A stretch of DNA of 6,718 nt from an uncultured Coriobacteriaceae bacterium (GTDB lineage Bacteria > Actinomycetota > Coriobacteriia > Coriobacteriales > UMGS124): contig CACZRK010000231.1 of the NCBI GenBank assembly GCA_902783515.1, positions 1 to 6,718 on the forward strand, read 5' to 3'. The first letter of the stretch is position 1. Every line of letters starts with the position of its first letter. Positions 1 to 5,864 of this stretch are shown one piece after another. A program made the position numbers and the translations under genes. The notes beneath the pieces are model-generated. The model made no database searches and was not told where the DNA came from. It saw only the letters and a list, made by a program, of their open reading frames with translations.

Positions 1-72
1 CATCGTGTGACGGACATCGCAGCTCAGATGCATTCGTGTAGAGTGACGGCACCTAAAAGGCAGCCAGCTGGT

Positions 73-90
73 CGCCCGCCACGACGGGCG
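73..90. promoter_or_regulatory. Inverted repeat in the transporter leader
   Basis: CGCCCG (73-78) and CGGGCG (85-90) are perfect 6-bp arms separated by 6 nt. The repeat lies just before the possible leader ORF and the transporter start. It could be an operator or an RNA stem in the 5' leader. No convincing -35/-10 pair is visible in 1-94; the heptamer GTGACGG occurs twice (7-13 and 43-49), with no clear meaning. Short GC arms arise by chance in such GC-rich DNA, so this is tentative. Confidence 0.25.
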
Positions 91-94
91 CACC

Positions 95-124
95 ATGGAT
101 GAGAAGGCGGTTCGAGGACAATGA
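95..124 (+). CDS. Possible nine-codon leader ORF coupled to the transporter
   Basis: ATG at 95 opens a nine-codon frame (MDEKAVRGQ) whose TGA at 122-124 overlaps the transporter start in the form ATGA. The frame is open upstream to a TGA at 44-46, but ATG 95 is its only conventional start. Overlaps of this type allow translational coupling. That would help explain how the transporter is translated, because its own Shine-Dalgarno-like GAGGA (114-118) sits only 2 nt from the ATG. The leader ORF has only a poor ribosome binding site of its own (ACGGGCG). It may be a chance ORF; function unknown. Confidence 0.25.
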   Translation: MDEKAVRGQ

Positions 125-1419
125 CAGAGGCATCGTTACAACTCAATCAGGCGGGCGCGGCAAGCGCCTCCGCCGCGGCCTCCACGTGGAGGACCAAGCT
201 GCGCGCGCTGGGCCCGGGCATCCTCATGGCGACGGCGGCCGTCGGCGGTTCGCACATCGTCTCGTCCACCCAGGCGGGCGCCATCTACGGGTGGCAGCTG
301 GCGATCCTCATCCTGCTCATCAACCTGTTCAAGTACCCGTTCTTCCGCTTCGGCACGCAGTACACGGCCGAGAGCGGCCTGAACCTGATCGAGGGCTATG
401 CCACGAAGGGCAAGGTCTACCTGTTCGTCTACTTCGTGCTGAACGTCTTCTCGGCAATCGTCAACACCGCGGGCACGGGCATCCTGTGCGCCGCCATCCT
501 GGCCAACATCTTCCCGGCCTCGTGGGGGCTCAGCATCTCGCAGATCACGACGATGATCGTCGTGTTCATCTGGGGCATGTTGCTGCTCGGCGGCTACCGG
601 TTCCTGGACGGCCTGTCCAAGTGGATCATGACGGCGCTCACGATCGCGACGGTCGCCGCGGTCATCATCGCCCTCTTCACGCACCGCGCGTACGTGCCCG
701 ACTTCGTGCCGCCGTCGCCCTGGCAGCTCTCCGCCCTGCCGTTCATGGTCTCGCTCATGGGCTGGATGCCCGCGCCCATCGAGATCTCCACGCTGAACTC
801 CATGTGGGCGGTCGAGAAGCGCAAGTCGGTGAAGGTCAGCGAGAAGGACGCGATGTTCGACTTCAACGTCGGCTACATCGGGACCGCCATCCTCGCCTTC
901 TTCTTCCTCGCGCTCGGTGCGCTCATCCAGTACGGCAACGGCGAGCCGGTCAAGAGCGCCTCGGCGGCCTACATCGCGCAGTTCGTCTCCATGTACGCCA
1001 CCGCGCTCGGCTCGTGGGCACGCCCCCTCATCACCGTCATCGCGTTCCTGTGCATCTTCGGCACGGTGCTCACCGTCATCGACGGCTACTCACGCGCCAA
1101 CAACGAGGCGCTGCGCCTGCTGCTCGGTCGCGAGGAGGCGCCCAAGCACTCCCTTGCCGTCTGGATGACCGTCGTCGCCGGCGCCGGCCTCGTGATCGTC
1201 TTCCTGTTCTCCGGCACGGTCTCCACGCTGCTGCGCTTCGCGATGATCGCCTCGTTCATCACGACCCCGTTCTTCGCGCTGCTCAACTACTCGCTCGTCA
1301 GCAACAAGGAGCACAAGCTGCACGGCTGGCTGAAGTGGCTCTCCATCGTCGGCCTCGTCTACCTGTTCGGCTTCGCGCTGTTCTTCATCGTCGCCATGGT
1401 GATGGGCGTGGCGTACTAA
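121..1419 (+). CDS. Nramp-fold transporter without canonical metal motifs
   Basis: A 432-aa integral membrane protein of the Nramp/SLC11 superfamily (COG1914-like), with about 11 hydrophobic segments at roughly 31-55, 58-77, 98-130, 139-158, 165-187, 205-222, 250-272, 290-320, 345-365, 368-395 and 405-431. It acts in the cytoplasmic membrane. The TM1 region reads GPGILM followed by ATAAVGGSHIVSSTQAG (residues 37-53). Aligned to classical Nramp TM1, the metal-binding DPGN is replaced by GGSH. In the TM6 region the classical MPH is MPAP (216-219). The retained QAG and the segment DGYSRANNEALRLL (321-334) resemble a divergent Nramp-related clade. The start is the first possible one: an in-frame TGA at 100-102 blocks extension. 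The nearby Shine-Dalgarno GAGGA is closely spaced. Classical members import Mn2+ or Fe2+ with protons, but without those ligands the substrate cannot be assumed, so mntH is not assigned. The gene stands alone, convergent with cysE. Confidence 0.9.
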   Translation: MTEASLQLNQAGAASASAAASTWRTKLRALGPGILMATAAVGGSHIVSSTQAGAIYGWQLAILILLINLFKYPFFRFGTQYTAESGLNLIEGYATKGKVYLFVYFVLNVFSAIVNTAGTGILCAAILANIFPASWGLSISQITTMIVVFIWGMLLLGGYRFLDGLSKWIMTALTIATVAAVIIALFTHRAYVPDFVPPSPWQLSALPFMVSLMGWMPAPIEISTLNSMWAVEKRKSVKVSEKDAMFDFNVGYIGTAILAFFFLALGALIQYGNGEPVKSASAAYIAQFVSMYATALGSWARPLITVIAFLCIFGTVLTVIDGYSRANNEALRLLLGREEAPKHSLAVWMTVVAGAGLVIVFLFSGTVSTLLRFAMIASFITTPFFALLNYSLVSNKEHKLHGWLKWLSIVGLVYLFGFALFFIVAMVMGVAY

Positions 1420-1431
1420 CGGTGCGGTGAC

Positions 1432-1466
1432 GGCGCGGGCGGCGCGCGAGACGTGCCGCCCGCGCC
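1432..1466. terminator. Strong bidirectional hairpin between transporter and cysE
   Basis: GGCGCGGGCGGC (1432-1443) and GCCGCCCGCGCC (1455-1466) are perfect 12-bp complementary arms. Three inner pairs (G1444-T1454 wobble, C1445-G1453, G1446-C1452) can extend the stem to 15 bp with a 5-nt loop. It begins 12 nt after the transporter stop and lies 37 nt beyond the cysE stop on the other strand, so it can serve both convergent genes. There is no T-tract on either side, so it is not a classical intrinsic terminator. It may act as a pause site or 3'-end stabiliser. Confidence 0.65.
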
Positions 1467-1503
1467 CGCCGTGCTCCGACCGCCCGTGCGCGCGTGCCGC
1501 GGC

Positions 1504-2421
1504 CTAGATCACGTAGAACCCGGCGGGCTCGGGCTCGTCGGGCCGGTGGATGATGACCTCCTGGTCCTTCAGCTTGACGCGGGCGTTGGCGGGCACCGAC
1601 TCGCAGACAAAGGCGCTGCCGCTCACGACGGCGCCGCTGCCGATGACGGTCTCCCCGCCCAGGATGCTCGCGTTGGAGTAGACGGTCACGTAGTCGCCCA
1701 GCGTGGGGTGGCGCCTGACGCCGCGCAGCTTCTGGCCCTTGCGCAAGGAGAGCGCGCCCAGCGTGACGCCCTGATAGAGCTTGACGTGGTCCCCGATGAC
1801 GCAGGTCTCGCCGACGACCACGCCGGTGCCGTGGTCGATGAAGAAGTACTCGCCGATCTGCGCGCCGGGGTTGATGTCGATGCCCGTGCGGCTGTGGGCG
1901 TGCTCGGAGAGGATGCGCGGGATGAGCGGCACCCTGAGGTCGTAGAGCACGTGCGCGAGGCGGTACACGAAGATGGCGTACAGCCCGGGGTAGGAGATGA
2001 GGACCTCCTCGTAGCTCTGGGCGGCGGGATCGCCCTCAAAGAGGGCCTGGATGTCGGTCAGCAGCAGGGCCTGCACGTGGGGCAGACGGTCCACGAACGC
2101 GTCGGCCAGCTCGGTGGCGCGCTCGGTCGCCTGCTCGGGGTCCAGGTCGTCGTCGGCAAAGAGCAGCGCCGCGTGCACCTGGTCGCGCAGGACGCGCTCG
2201 ATGTGCAGCAGCCGCTCGCCCAGCAGCAGGTCGGAGCTCTCCCCCGCCGCGCTGTCGTCGTCAAAGTAGCCGGGGAACATGAGGCTGCGCAGGTCGTCGA
2301 GCAGCCCGATGCACTGCGCCTTGCTCGGAAAATGCTTCTTGGGCTTGCCGAACAGCTCGTTCTCTGCGGCGTAGCCCTTCTCGAACGCGGCGACGCTCGC
2401 GTTGAGCCGATCGTATTCCAT
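1504..2421 (-). CDS. cysE: Serine O-acetyltransferase
   Basis: A 305-aa cytoplasmic enzyme that transfers acetyl from acetyl-CoA to L-serine, giving O-acetylserine, the first committed step of cysteine synthesis. Residues 1 to about 165 form the alpha-helical N-terminal domain, and about 170-285 the left-handed beta-helix of hexapeptide repeats. Diagnostic motifs are GIDINPGAQIG (180-190), IDHGTGVVVGET (195-206) and KLYQGVTLGALS (214-225). D182 and H197 correspond to the catalytic Asp143/His158 of E. coli CysE, and H238 (RRHPTLGD) to the active-site loop histidine. The protein ends in Ile (FYVI); a C-terminal Ile is the residue that docks SAT into O-acetylserine sulfhydrylase in known cysteine synthase complexes. 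The N-terminal domain is longer than in E. coli CysE (273 aa) and resembles the longer form common in anaerobes. The start at 2421 is preferred because GAGGAGG (2427-2433) lies 5 nt upstream; longer starts would include the -10 box. No cysK partner is visible. The stop is TAG. Confidence 0.94.
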   Translation of the reverse strand: MEYDRLNASVAAFEKGYAAENELFGKPKKHFPSKAQCIGLLDDLRSLMFPGYFDDDSAAGESSDLLLGERLLHIERVLRDQVHAALLFADDDLDPEQATERATELADAFVDRLPHVQALLLTDIQALFEGDPAAQSYEEVLISYPGLYAIFVYRLAHVLYDLRVPLIPRILSEHAHSRTGIDINPGAQIGEYFFIDHGTGVVVGETCVIGDHVKLYQGVTLGALSLRKGQKLRGVRRHPTLGDYVTVYSNASILGGETVIGSGAVVSGSAFVCESVPANARVKLKDQEVIIHRPDEPEPAGFYVI

Positions 2422-2426
2422 GGGGA

Positions 2427-2454
2427 CCTCCTCATTCGACTTGGGCAGATTATA
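2427..2454 (-). promoter_or_regulatory. cysE promoter -10 box and Shine-Dalgarno
   Basis: On the minus strand a perfect TATAAT (plus-strand ATTATA, 2449-2454) lies 27 nt before the cysE ATG, and GAGGAGG (2427-2433) lies 5 nt before it. This predicts a very short leader of about 20 nt. No good -35 hexamer sits at 16-18 bp; the sequence there is close to GCACGA. An AT-rich tract lies further upstream (about 2482-2500). A good -10 with a poor -35 suggests activator dependence or a weak promoter. cysE is thus transcribed on its own rather than only by readthrough from the flavoprotein gene. Confidence 0.6.
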
Positions 2455-2461
2455 CGAGTGC

Positions 2462-2481
2462 GTGGGCGCCATCGTGCCCAC
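2462..2481. promoter_or_regulatory. Operator-like inverted repeat at the cysE promoter
   Basis: GTGGGC (2462-2467) and GCCCAC (2476-2481) are perfect 6-bp arms with 8 nt between them. The arm centres are 14 bp apart, a little over one helical turn. The repeat covers the position where the -35 and spacer of the cysE promoter should be. A dimeric regulator bound here would directly affect polymerase. The regulator is unknown, and no sulfur-regulator gene is in the window. Confidence 0.35.
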
Positions 2482-2529
2482 AAAATCAATCTTTTTGGTA
2501 GACGATATCGAACCCAAGCCGCCCCGGGA

Positions 2530-2559
2530 TGCGGCGCCGTCTCGCACGCATGCGCCGCA
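2530..2559. repeat. GC-rich inverted repeat, cysE-proximal
   Basis: TGCGGCGC (2530-2537) pairs perfectly with GCGCCGCA (2552-2559) around a 14-nt loop. It lies in the 296-bp gap between the flavoprotein stop and the cysE start, upstream of the cysE promoter. It could contribute to ending transcription that arrives from the flavoprotein gene. No T-tract is present. Confidence 0.35.
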
Positions 2560-2571
2560 CAGGTGACGACA

Positions 2572-2616
2572 GGGGCGCGCCGCCGCGAGAGACCCCCTCC
2601 CGCGTCAGCGCGCCCC
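2572..2616. terminator. Putative hairpin downstream of the flavoprotein gene
   Basis: GGGGCGCGC (2572-2580) and GCGCGCCCC (2608-2616) form a perfect 9-bp all-GC stem. Inside the 27-nt loop, CGCG at 2584-2587 can pair with CGCG at 2601-2604. The hairpin lies about 100 nt beyond the flavoprotein stop on the minus strand and before the cysE promoter, a sensible place for a terminator. It lacks a T-run. The rest of the gap (2617-2717) shows only a weak GACGGC/GCCGTC pair (2661-2666, 2685-2690) and no ORF I would support. Confidence 0.45.
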
Positions 2617-2717
2617 CTCTCGCACACCCCTTGATGCCATGCGAAGCTCACGCGAATCACGACGGCGGACCATCAGGGCAGCGAGCCGTCAGAGATCCGC
2701 GGCCGCAGCGATCGCGA

Positions 2718-4466
2718 TTACTTCGCGGCAAGCCTCTTGCCCACGTGACGTCCCATCGTCGCGCTGAGCCCGGCGTTGAGCCCGGCGGCCAGGTTGGGGT
2801 AGCTCTCGTTGTACTTGCAGCCGGCGTCGTTGCCGATGACGTAGAGCCCCTCGATGACGTCGCCGTTCGCGTCGACCGCCTCGCACTCCGGCGTGATCTT
2901 TACGCCGCTGAACGTGCAGAGGATGTCGCCGCCGACCTTGATGCCGTAGAACGGCGCCTCGCGGACGGGTGACAGGCGGAACGGCTCCTTGCCGAAGTCA
3001 AAGTCCTGCCCGGCGTCGCACAGGTCGTTGTAGCGGCTGACCGTCTCCACGAAGGTCTCCGCGTCGATGCCGAGCTTCTCCGCGAGCTCCTCAAGCGTGT
3101 CAGCCTGCTGGCAGCTGCCGTCATCGATCGACTGCTGCACCTCGGCCGAGATGCTGTCACGGTCACCACCCATGAGGTGGTCTCCCCCCTCGCGGAGGTA
3201 CTGCGTGGAGCATCCGATGGTGTGGAAGCGGTCGATGTCATCCAGGTAGTTCGCGTCCCAGATGGGGTACCACGCGTGATCGGCGAACTTGCTCGCGGCG
3301 TGGAAGACGTAGTCGTACGGCGAGCTCTCGTTGCAGAAGCGCTCGCCGCGGCTGTTCACCTTCAGGAACGGCTGCGATCGCAGGCAGTTCACGCCGAAGT
3401 TGCCCGCATAGGGGTCGCCGATCTCCACGTCGGGGTGCACGGCACCACGATCGAACACCATCGAGGACTGCGTGCCGTCAAGCTGGGCGCCCGCCCACAG
3501 ACATGCCTTGATGCCGTCGCCATAGGGCTGGCTTGCGGTGAAGATCATCGAGAGGCCTGCGTAGACGTCAGGCTGCAGCGCCCGCATCATGTCGCGGTTG
3601 AGCACATACCCGCCCGTGGCGATGACGACGCCCTTGCTCGCGTTGACCCGCAGGTACGAGTCAAAGTTCTCGCCAGTTGAGCAGTAGGCGCCCGTGACCT
3701 TGCCGTCCTCGACGATGAGCTTCTCGAGCTTCGTGTAGCCGCGATGCTCGCAGCCGTCGTACGAGTTCAGGAGGTCGATGAAGTAGTGCAGCATCGTCGC
3801 CTCCGCCGACCACTTCATGTCCGTGCCGATCGAGGCGTGCCCGGTGGGCCAGCACCGGTAGTTCGTGCTGCCGAGCGGCATGTTCCACTCGTTCTCGACC
3901 GTCACGTTGCCGGTCTTGGCGGCGTGGTTCGTGTACCAGTCGATCGCCTCGCCGCTCTCGTCGGCCCACATGCGCCAGATGCGCATGTCGCACGTTCCGT
4001 CCGCGTAGTGGACGATGTCGTTGAGAATGGCGGTCTTGTCGATATGGGCCTCGTCGTGCTCCTTCTGCAGAGCGGAGTCGACGGCGCCCAGGGCGCTCGC
4101 GCGAATGCCGAAGCCCAGCTCCATGCGATCGATGAGCAGAACCTTGGCGCCCTCCTCGGCGGCAGTAACCGCGGCGAAGAGACCCGAGTCGCCCGCGCCC
4201 ACCACGAGCACCTCCGTGTCCACGGTCTCGGAGCAGTCGTCGTCGGTGATGTCCGGCGCCTCGCCCAGCCAGGAGGGCACGGTCTGACCTGCCTCGGCAT
4301 CCTTGGCGGCAGAACCCGCATCGGTCGTGGAGGCGGCCTCCTCGGCGAAGGCGGGCACGGCGGCGACGGCTGACGCCACGGCGGCTCCGGCGACGAAGCC
4401 TCGCCGCGTAAGGCCGCCGAGCGGGCTTCCCGCGATGACACTCGAGATTCGCGCTGCGTTCTGCAT
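2718..4466 (-). CDS. Tat-exported FAD-dependent reductase, fumarate reductase-like
   Basis: A 582-aa flavoprotein of the FAD_binding_2 family (fumarate reductase/flavocytochrome c type). Residues 1-41 are a twin-arginine signal: TRRGFV at 20-25, a hydrophobic stretch, and likely cleavage after AFA (39-41). The mature enzyme would therefore be folded with FAD and exported. The Rossmann dinucleotide site is VLVVGAGDSG (86-95), with the acidic strand end at D113; other FAD-family marks are ATGG (283-286), YGDG (315-318) and SRGERFCNE (372-380). The C-terminal signature is GLYVIGNDAG (540-549) and YPNLAAGLNAG (556-566). Canonical fumarate-site residues are not evident: the C-terminal GANRLGG arginine is replaced in the YPNLAAG context, and GGDILCTFSG (512-521) stands where a catalytic His is expected. 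The substrate is therefore probably another unsaturated small molecule. There is no CxxCH heme motif, no FMN-binding domain, and no heme or quinol partner nearby. The ribosome binding site GGAAGG (4471-4476) lies 4 nt before ATG. It is divergent from the LuxR-type regulator, which probably controls it. Confidence 0.93.
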   Translation of the reverse strand: MQNAARISSVIAGSPLGGLTRRGFVAGAAVASAVAAVPAFAEEAASTTDAGSAAKDAEAGQTVPSWLGEAPDITDDDCSETVDTEVLVVGAGDSGLFAAVTAAEEGAKVLLIDRMELGFGIRASALGAVDSALQKEHDEAHIDKTAILNDIVHYADGTCDMRIWRMWADESGEAIDWYTNHAAKTGNVTVENEWNMPLGSTNYRCWPTGHASIGTDMKWSAEATMLHYFIDLLNSYDGCEHRGYTKLEKLIVEDGKVTGAYCSTGENFDSYLRVNASKGVVIATGGYVLNRDMMRALQPDVYAGLSMIFTASQPYGDGIKACLWAGAQLDGTQSSMVFDRGAVHPDVEIGDPYAGNFGVNCLRSQPFLKVNSRGERFCNESSPYDYVFHAASKFADHAWYPIWDANYLDDIDRFHTIGCSTQYLREGGDHLMGGDRDSISAEVQQSIDDGSCQQADTLEELAEKLGIDAETFVETVSRYNDLCDAGQDFDFGKEPFRLSPVREAPFYGIKVGGDILCTFSGVKITPECEAVDANGDVIEGLYVIGNDAGCKYNESYPNLAAGLNAGLSATMGRHVGKRLAAK

Positions 4467-4491
4467 GGTTCCTTCCTTTCATGATGGGTGC

Positions 4492-4515
4492 GGGCGTCGC
4501 TCGCAGCGAACGCCC
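4492..4515 (-). promoter_or_regulatory. Hairpin in the flavoprotein 5' leader
   Basis: GGGCGT (4492-4497) pairs with ACGCCC (4510-4515), and CGCT (4498-4501) pairs with AGCG (4505-4508) around a CGC loop, with one bulged base at 4509. The structure sits about 13 nt upstream of the Shine-Dalgarno in the presumed mRNA leader. It could be an operator half-site pair in DNA or an RNA stem. No known riboswitch class is recognised. Confidence 0.35.
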
Positions 4516-4519
4516 TCGC

Positions 4520-4588
4520 TGACGCCTACGCATACTCGCCCAGAGTCGCTGTCTTGAACCCACCCCAGCCGGGGCTGATGACGCCTAC
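4520..4588. promoter_or_regulatory. Paired direct repeats in the divergent promoter region
   Basis: TGACGCCTAC occurs at 4520-4529 and again at 4579-4588, 59 bp apart start to start. A second octamer, ATGATGGG, flanks them at 4481-4488 and 4590-4597. Two exact decamers within 70 bp are unlikely by chance, and their place between a LuxR-type regulator and its divergent target suggests regulator binding sites. The second copy runs into TACAAT (4586-4591), a -10-like hexamer for the plus-strand gene, although no -35 is found at the right spacing. No clear minus-strand promoter was found either. Confidence 0.4.
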
Positions 4589-4620
4589 AATGATGGGGGG
4601 ACCTTCGGGTGCTCGATAGA

Positions 4621-4633
4621 CCCCCACTGGGGG
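4621..4633. promoter_or_regulatory. Palindrome just before the regulator start
   Basis: CCCCCA (4621-4626) and TGGGGG (4628-4633) are perfect inverted arms around one base. A second inverted repeat, CAGCC/GGCTG (4566-4570, 4573-4577, 2-nt centre), lies 44 bp upstream. Both sit between the divergent genes and could be operator sites, perhaps for autoregulation. The first could also fold in the mRNA close to the candidate starts. Confidence 0.35.
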
Positions 4634-4676
4634 GTTGAGGCATCATCTGGGCAGCTCAATGACGGCGGGGGAGCCT

Positions 4677-5864
4677 ATGGAAGACGCGGCATGCACGCAA
4701 GGGAGCACACGCGCCGAAGCGCGGACGAAGGCGGCTTTGCCCGCGCTGACGGCGTTCTTCCTCTCAAGTCTCTACATACGCATGCTCAACGCGACGATCT
4801 TCCCCGCGGTGGCGGCGTTGGCACCACTCGCGCGCGAGGCGTCGACCGGCTGCGGCATCGCCACGAGCCTCCTCGTCGCGCTCGTCATGCTCCGACGGCC
4901 CTCCGGCATACGGGGGCGCCTGTTCGCCTGGCTGGCCACCGCACTCGCAGGCGGCGGGCACCTTGTCGGCTGGGCGGGCGTCGCGCTTGACAGCGGGGCG
5001 ATCGCGACGGCAGGGCTCTGCCTTTCCTCGGCGGGCTACACGTGGCTCTCGCTGCTCGTGCTCGTCGCCCTCTGCCACCTCGACTTCCGCAGACTCGCGG
5101 TCGGCCTGCCGCTCGCCTCCGGCCTGGCGTATCTGTGCGCCCCCGCATTGGAGGCCATCCCCTTGGCGGGCGGAGCCGCGTGCCTCGCGTACGCGCTCGC
5201 CACCGTCCCGCTGATCAACCGCTCGGTGCGGCAACCGCTCGAGCTCGCCGCGAGCTCACCCGCTCTGGATGGCGCCACGCTGCTGCGCCCCTCGTCGTAT
5301 CTGCCGCTCACAAGCACTCTCTATGTCTGTATGCTGTTGTTCTCGATCGCGAGCGGCTTTGGCACGCGCTTCTTCTCCGACGCGGGAAGCCTCTGGGGAC
5401 AGGTTGCCGCGGGCGGCACCCTCCTCGCGCTTGCCACGTGGAACGTCAGGGCGCGCGGCTCCGACCGTCTGGACGCGCTCTTCTCCCTCGTCCTCGTCAT
5501 CACGATGGCAGGGTTCTTCCTCGCGCTTCTGCCCACCGCCAGCATCGCGGCGTCACTGCTGCTCGGCGTGGGGTCGAGCGTCGCCGGTGTGCTGTTTGAC
5601 CTCGTGCTCGTCGTGGTTGCCGCGCGCAATCCGCGCGCCGAGCTGCTCGTGTTCGCCTGGGGCGGCGTGATGAGCACCCTCGGCGCCATCATCGGCGCGA
5701 ACGTGGGCGGTGCGGTCGGCGACGCGGGCGCCGGCAGCGCCATGCAGTTCGCCACCGTCATCGTGGCGGTGGCCTTGCTCGCGTACGTCGAGCTTGGCAT
5801 GCGCTCGTTCAGCTTCTCCGCGACGGTCCTGGGGCTGCGGCCAGACGAGGGGCTCGCCGCCTAG
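4677..5864 (+). CDS. Membrane sensor part of a LuxR-type regulator, ended by amber
   Basis: This is 395 residues from ATG 4677 to TAG 5862-5864. It is almost entirely hydrophobic, with about 12 membrane segments separated by short charged loops such as LRRPSGIRGR and NRSVRQPLE. It matches the multi-TM N-terminal half found in Coriobacteriia regulators that carry a C-terminal LuxR HTH. The role inferred from the family is a one-component membrane sensor acting on nearby genes, here the divergent flavoprotein. The start is unresolved. TTG 4635 and ATG 4659 are also in frame and add 14 and 6 residues, but neither has a convincing Shine-Dalgarno. ATG 4677 follows GGGGGAG, although at only 3 nt. 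As written, the protein stops at the linker and lacks its DNA-binding domain, which continues in the same frame immediately after the stop. Through to 6107 the length would be 477 codons from ATG 4677 (491 from TTG 4635), normal for the family. Confidence 0.8.
   Translation: MEDAACTQGSTRAEARTKAALPALTAFFLSSLYIRMLNATIFPAVAALAPLAREASTGCGIATSLLVALVMLRRPSGIRGRLFAWLATALAGGGHLVGWAGVALDSGAIATAGLCLSSAGYTWLSLLVLVALCHLDFRRLAVGLPLASGLAYLCAPALEAIPLAGGAACLAYALATVPLINRSVRQPLELAASSPALDGATLLRPSSYLPLTSTLYVCMLLFSIASGFGTRFFSDAGSLWGQVAAGGTLLALATWNVRARGSDRLDALFSLVLVITMAGFFLALLPTASIAASLLLGVGSSVAGVLFDLVLVVVAARNPRAELLVFAWGGVMSTLGAIIGANVGGAVGDAGAGSAMQFATVIVAVALLAYVELGMRSFSFSATVLGLRPDEGLAA

Noticed and set aside
1..102. 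An open frame from the left edge ending in TGA 100-102, possibly the tail of an upstream gene
   Set aside because: Thirty-three residues of Arg/Pro/His-rich sequence with no recognisable C-terminus; chance openness is expected in GC-rich DNA.
121..1419. Annotation as mntH (Mn2+ importer)
   Set aside because: The DPGN and MPH metal-ligand motifs required for that assignment are missing.
99..1430. A 443-codon frame overlapping the transporter, starting at ATG 99
   Set aside because: Its translation is Arg/His-rich with no membrane segments or known motifs; the frame starting at 121 encodes a clear 11-TM protein over the same DNA.
1453..2634. A 393-codon open frame on the plus strand opposite cysE
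   Set aside because: It is a GC-driven shadow of cysE: low-complexity composition, no recognisable domain, and the opposite strand carries unmistakable serine acetyltransferase motifs and a good ribosome binding site.
3661..4563. A 300-codon minus-strand frame overlapping the 5' part of the flavoprotein gene
   Set aside because: Arg-rich shadow; the 2718-4466 frame has the Tat signal and FAD motifs across the same bases.
5862..5864. Pyrrolysine insertion or UAG codon reassignment
   Set aside because: TAG is the natural terminator of cysE and of the distal end of this same frame, and nothing in the window (no pylT/pylS-like gene, no recoding stem-loop that I can see) supports recoding. Kept only as a check within the main finding.
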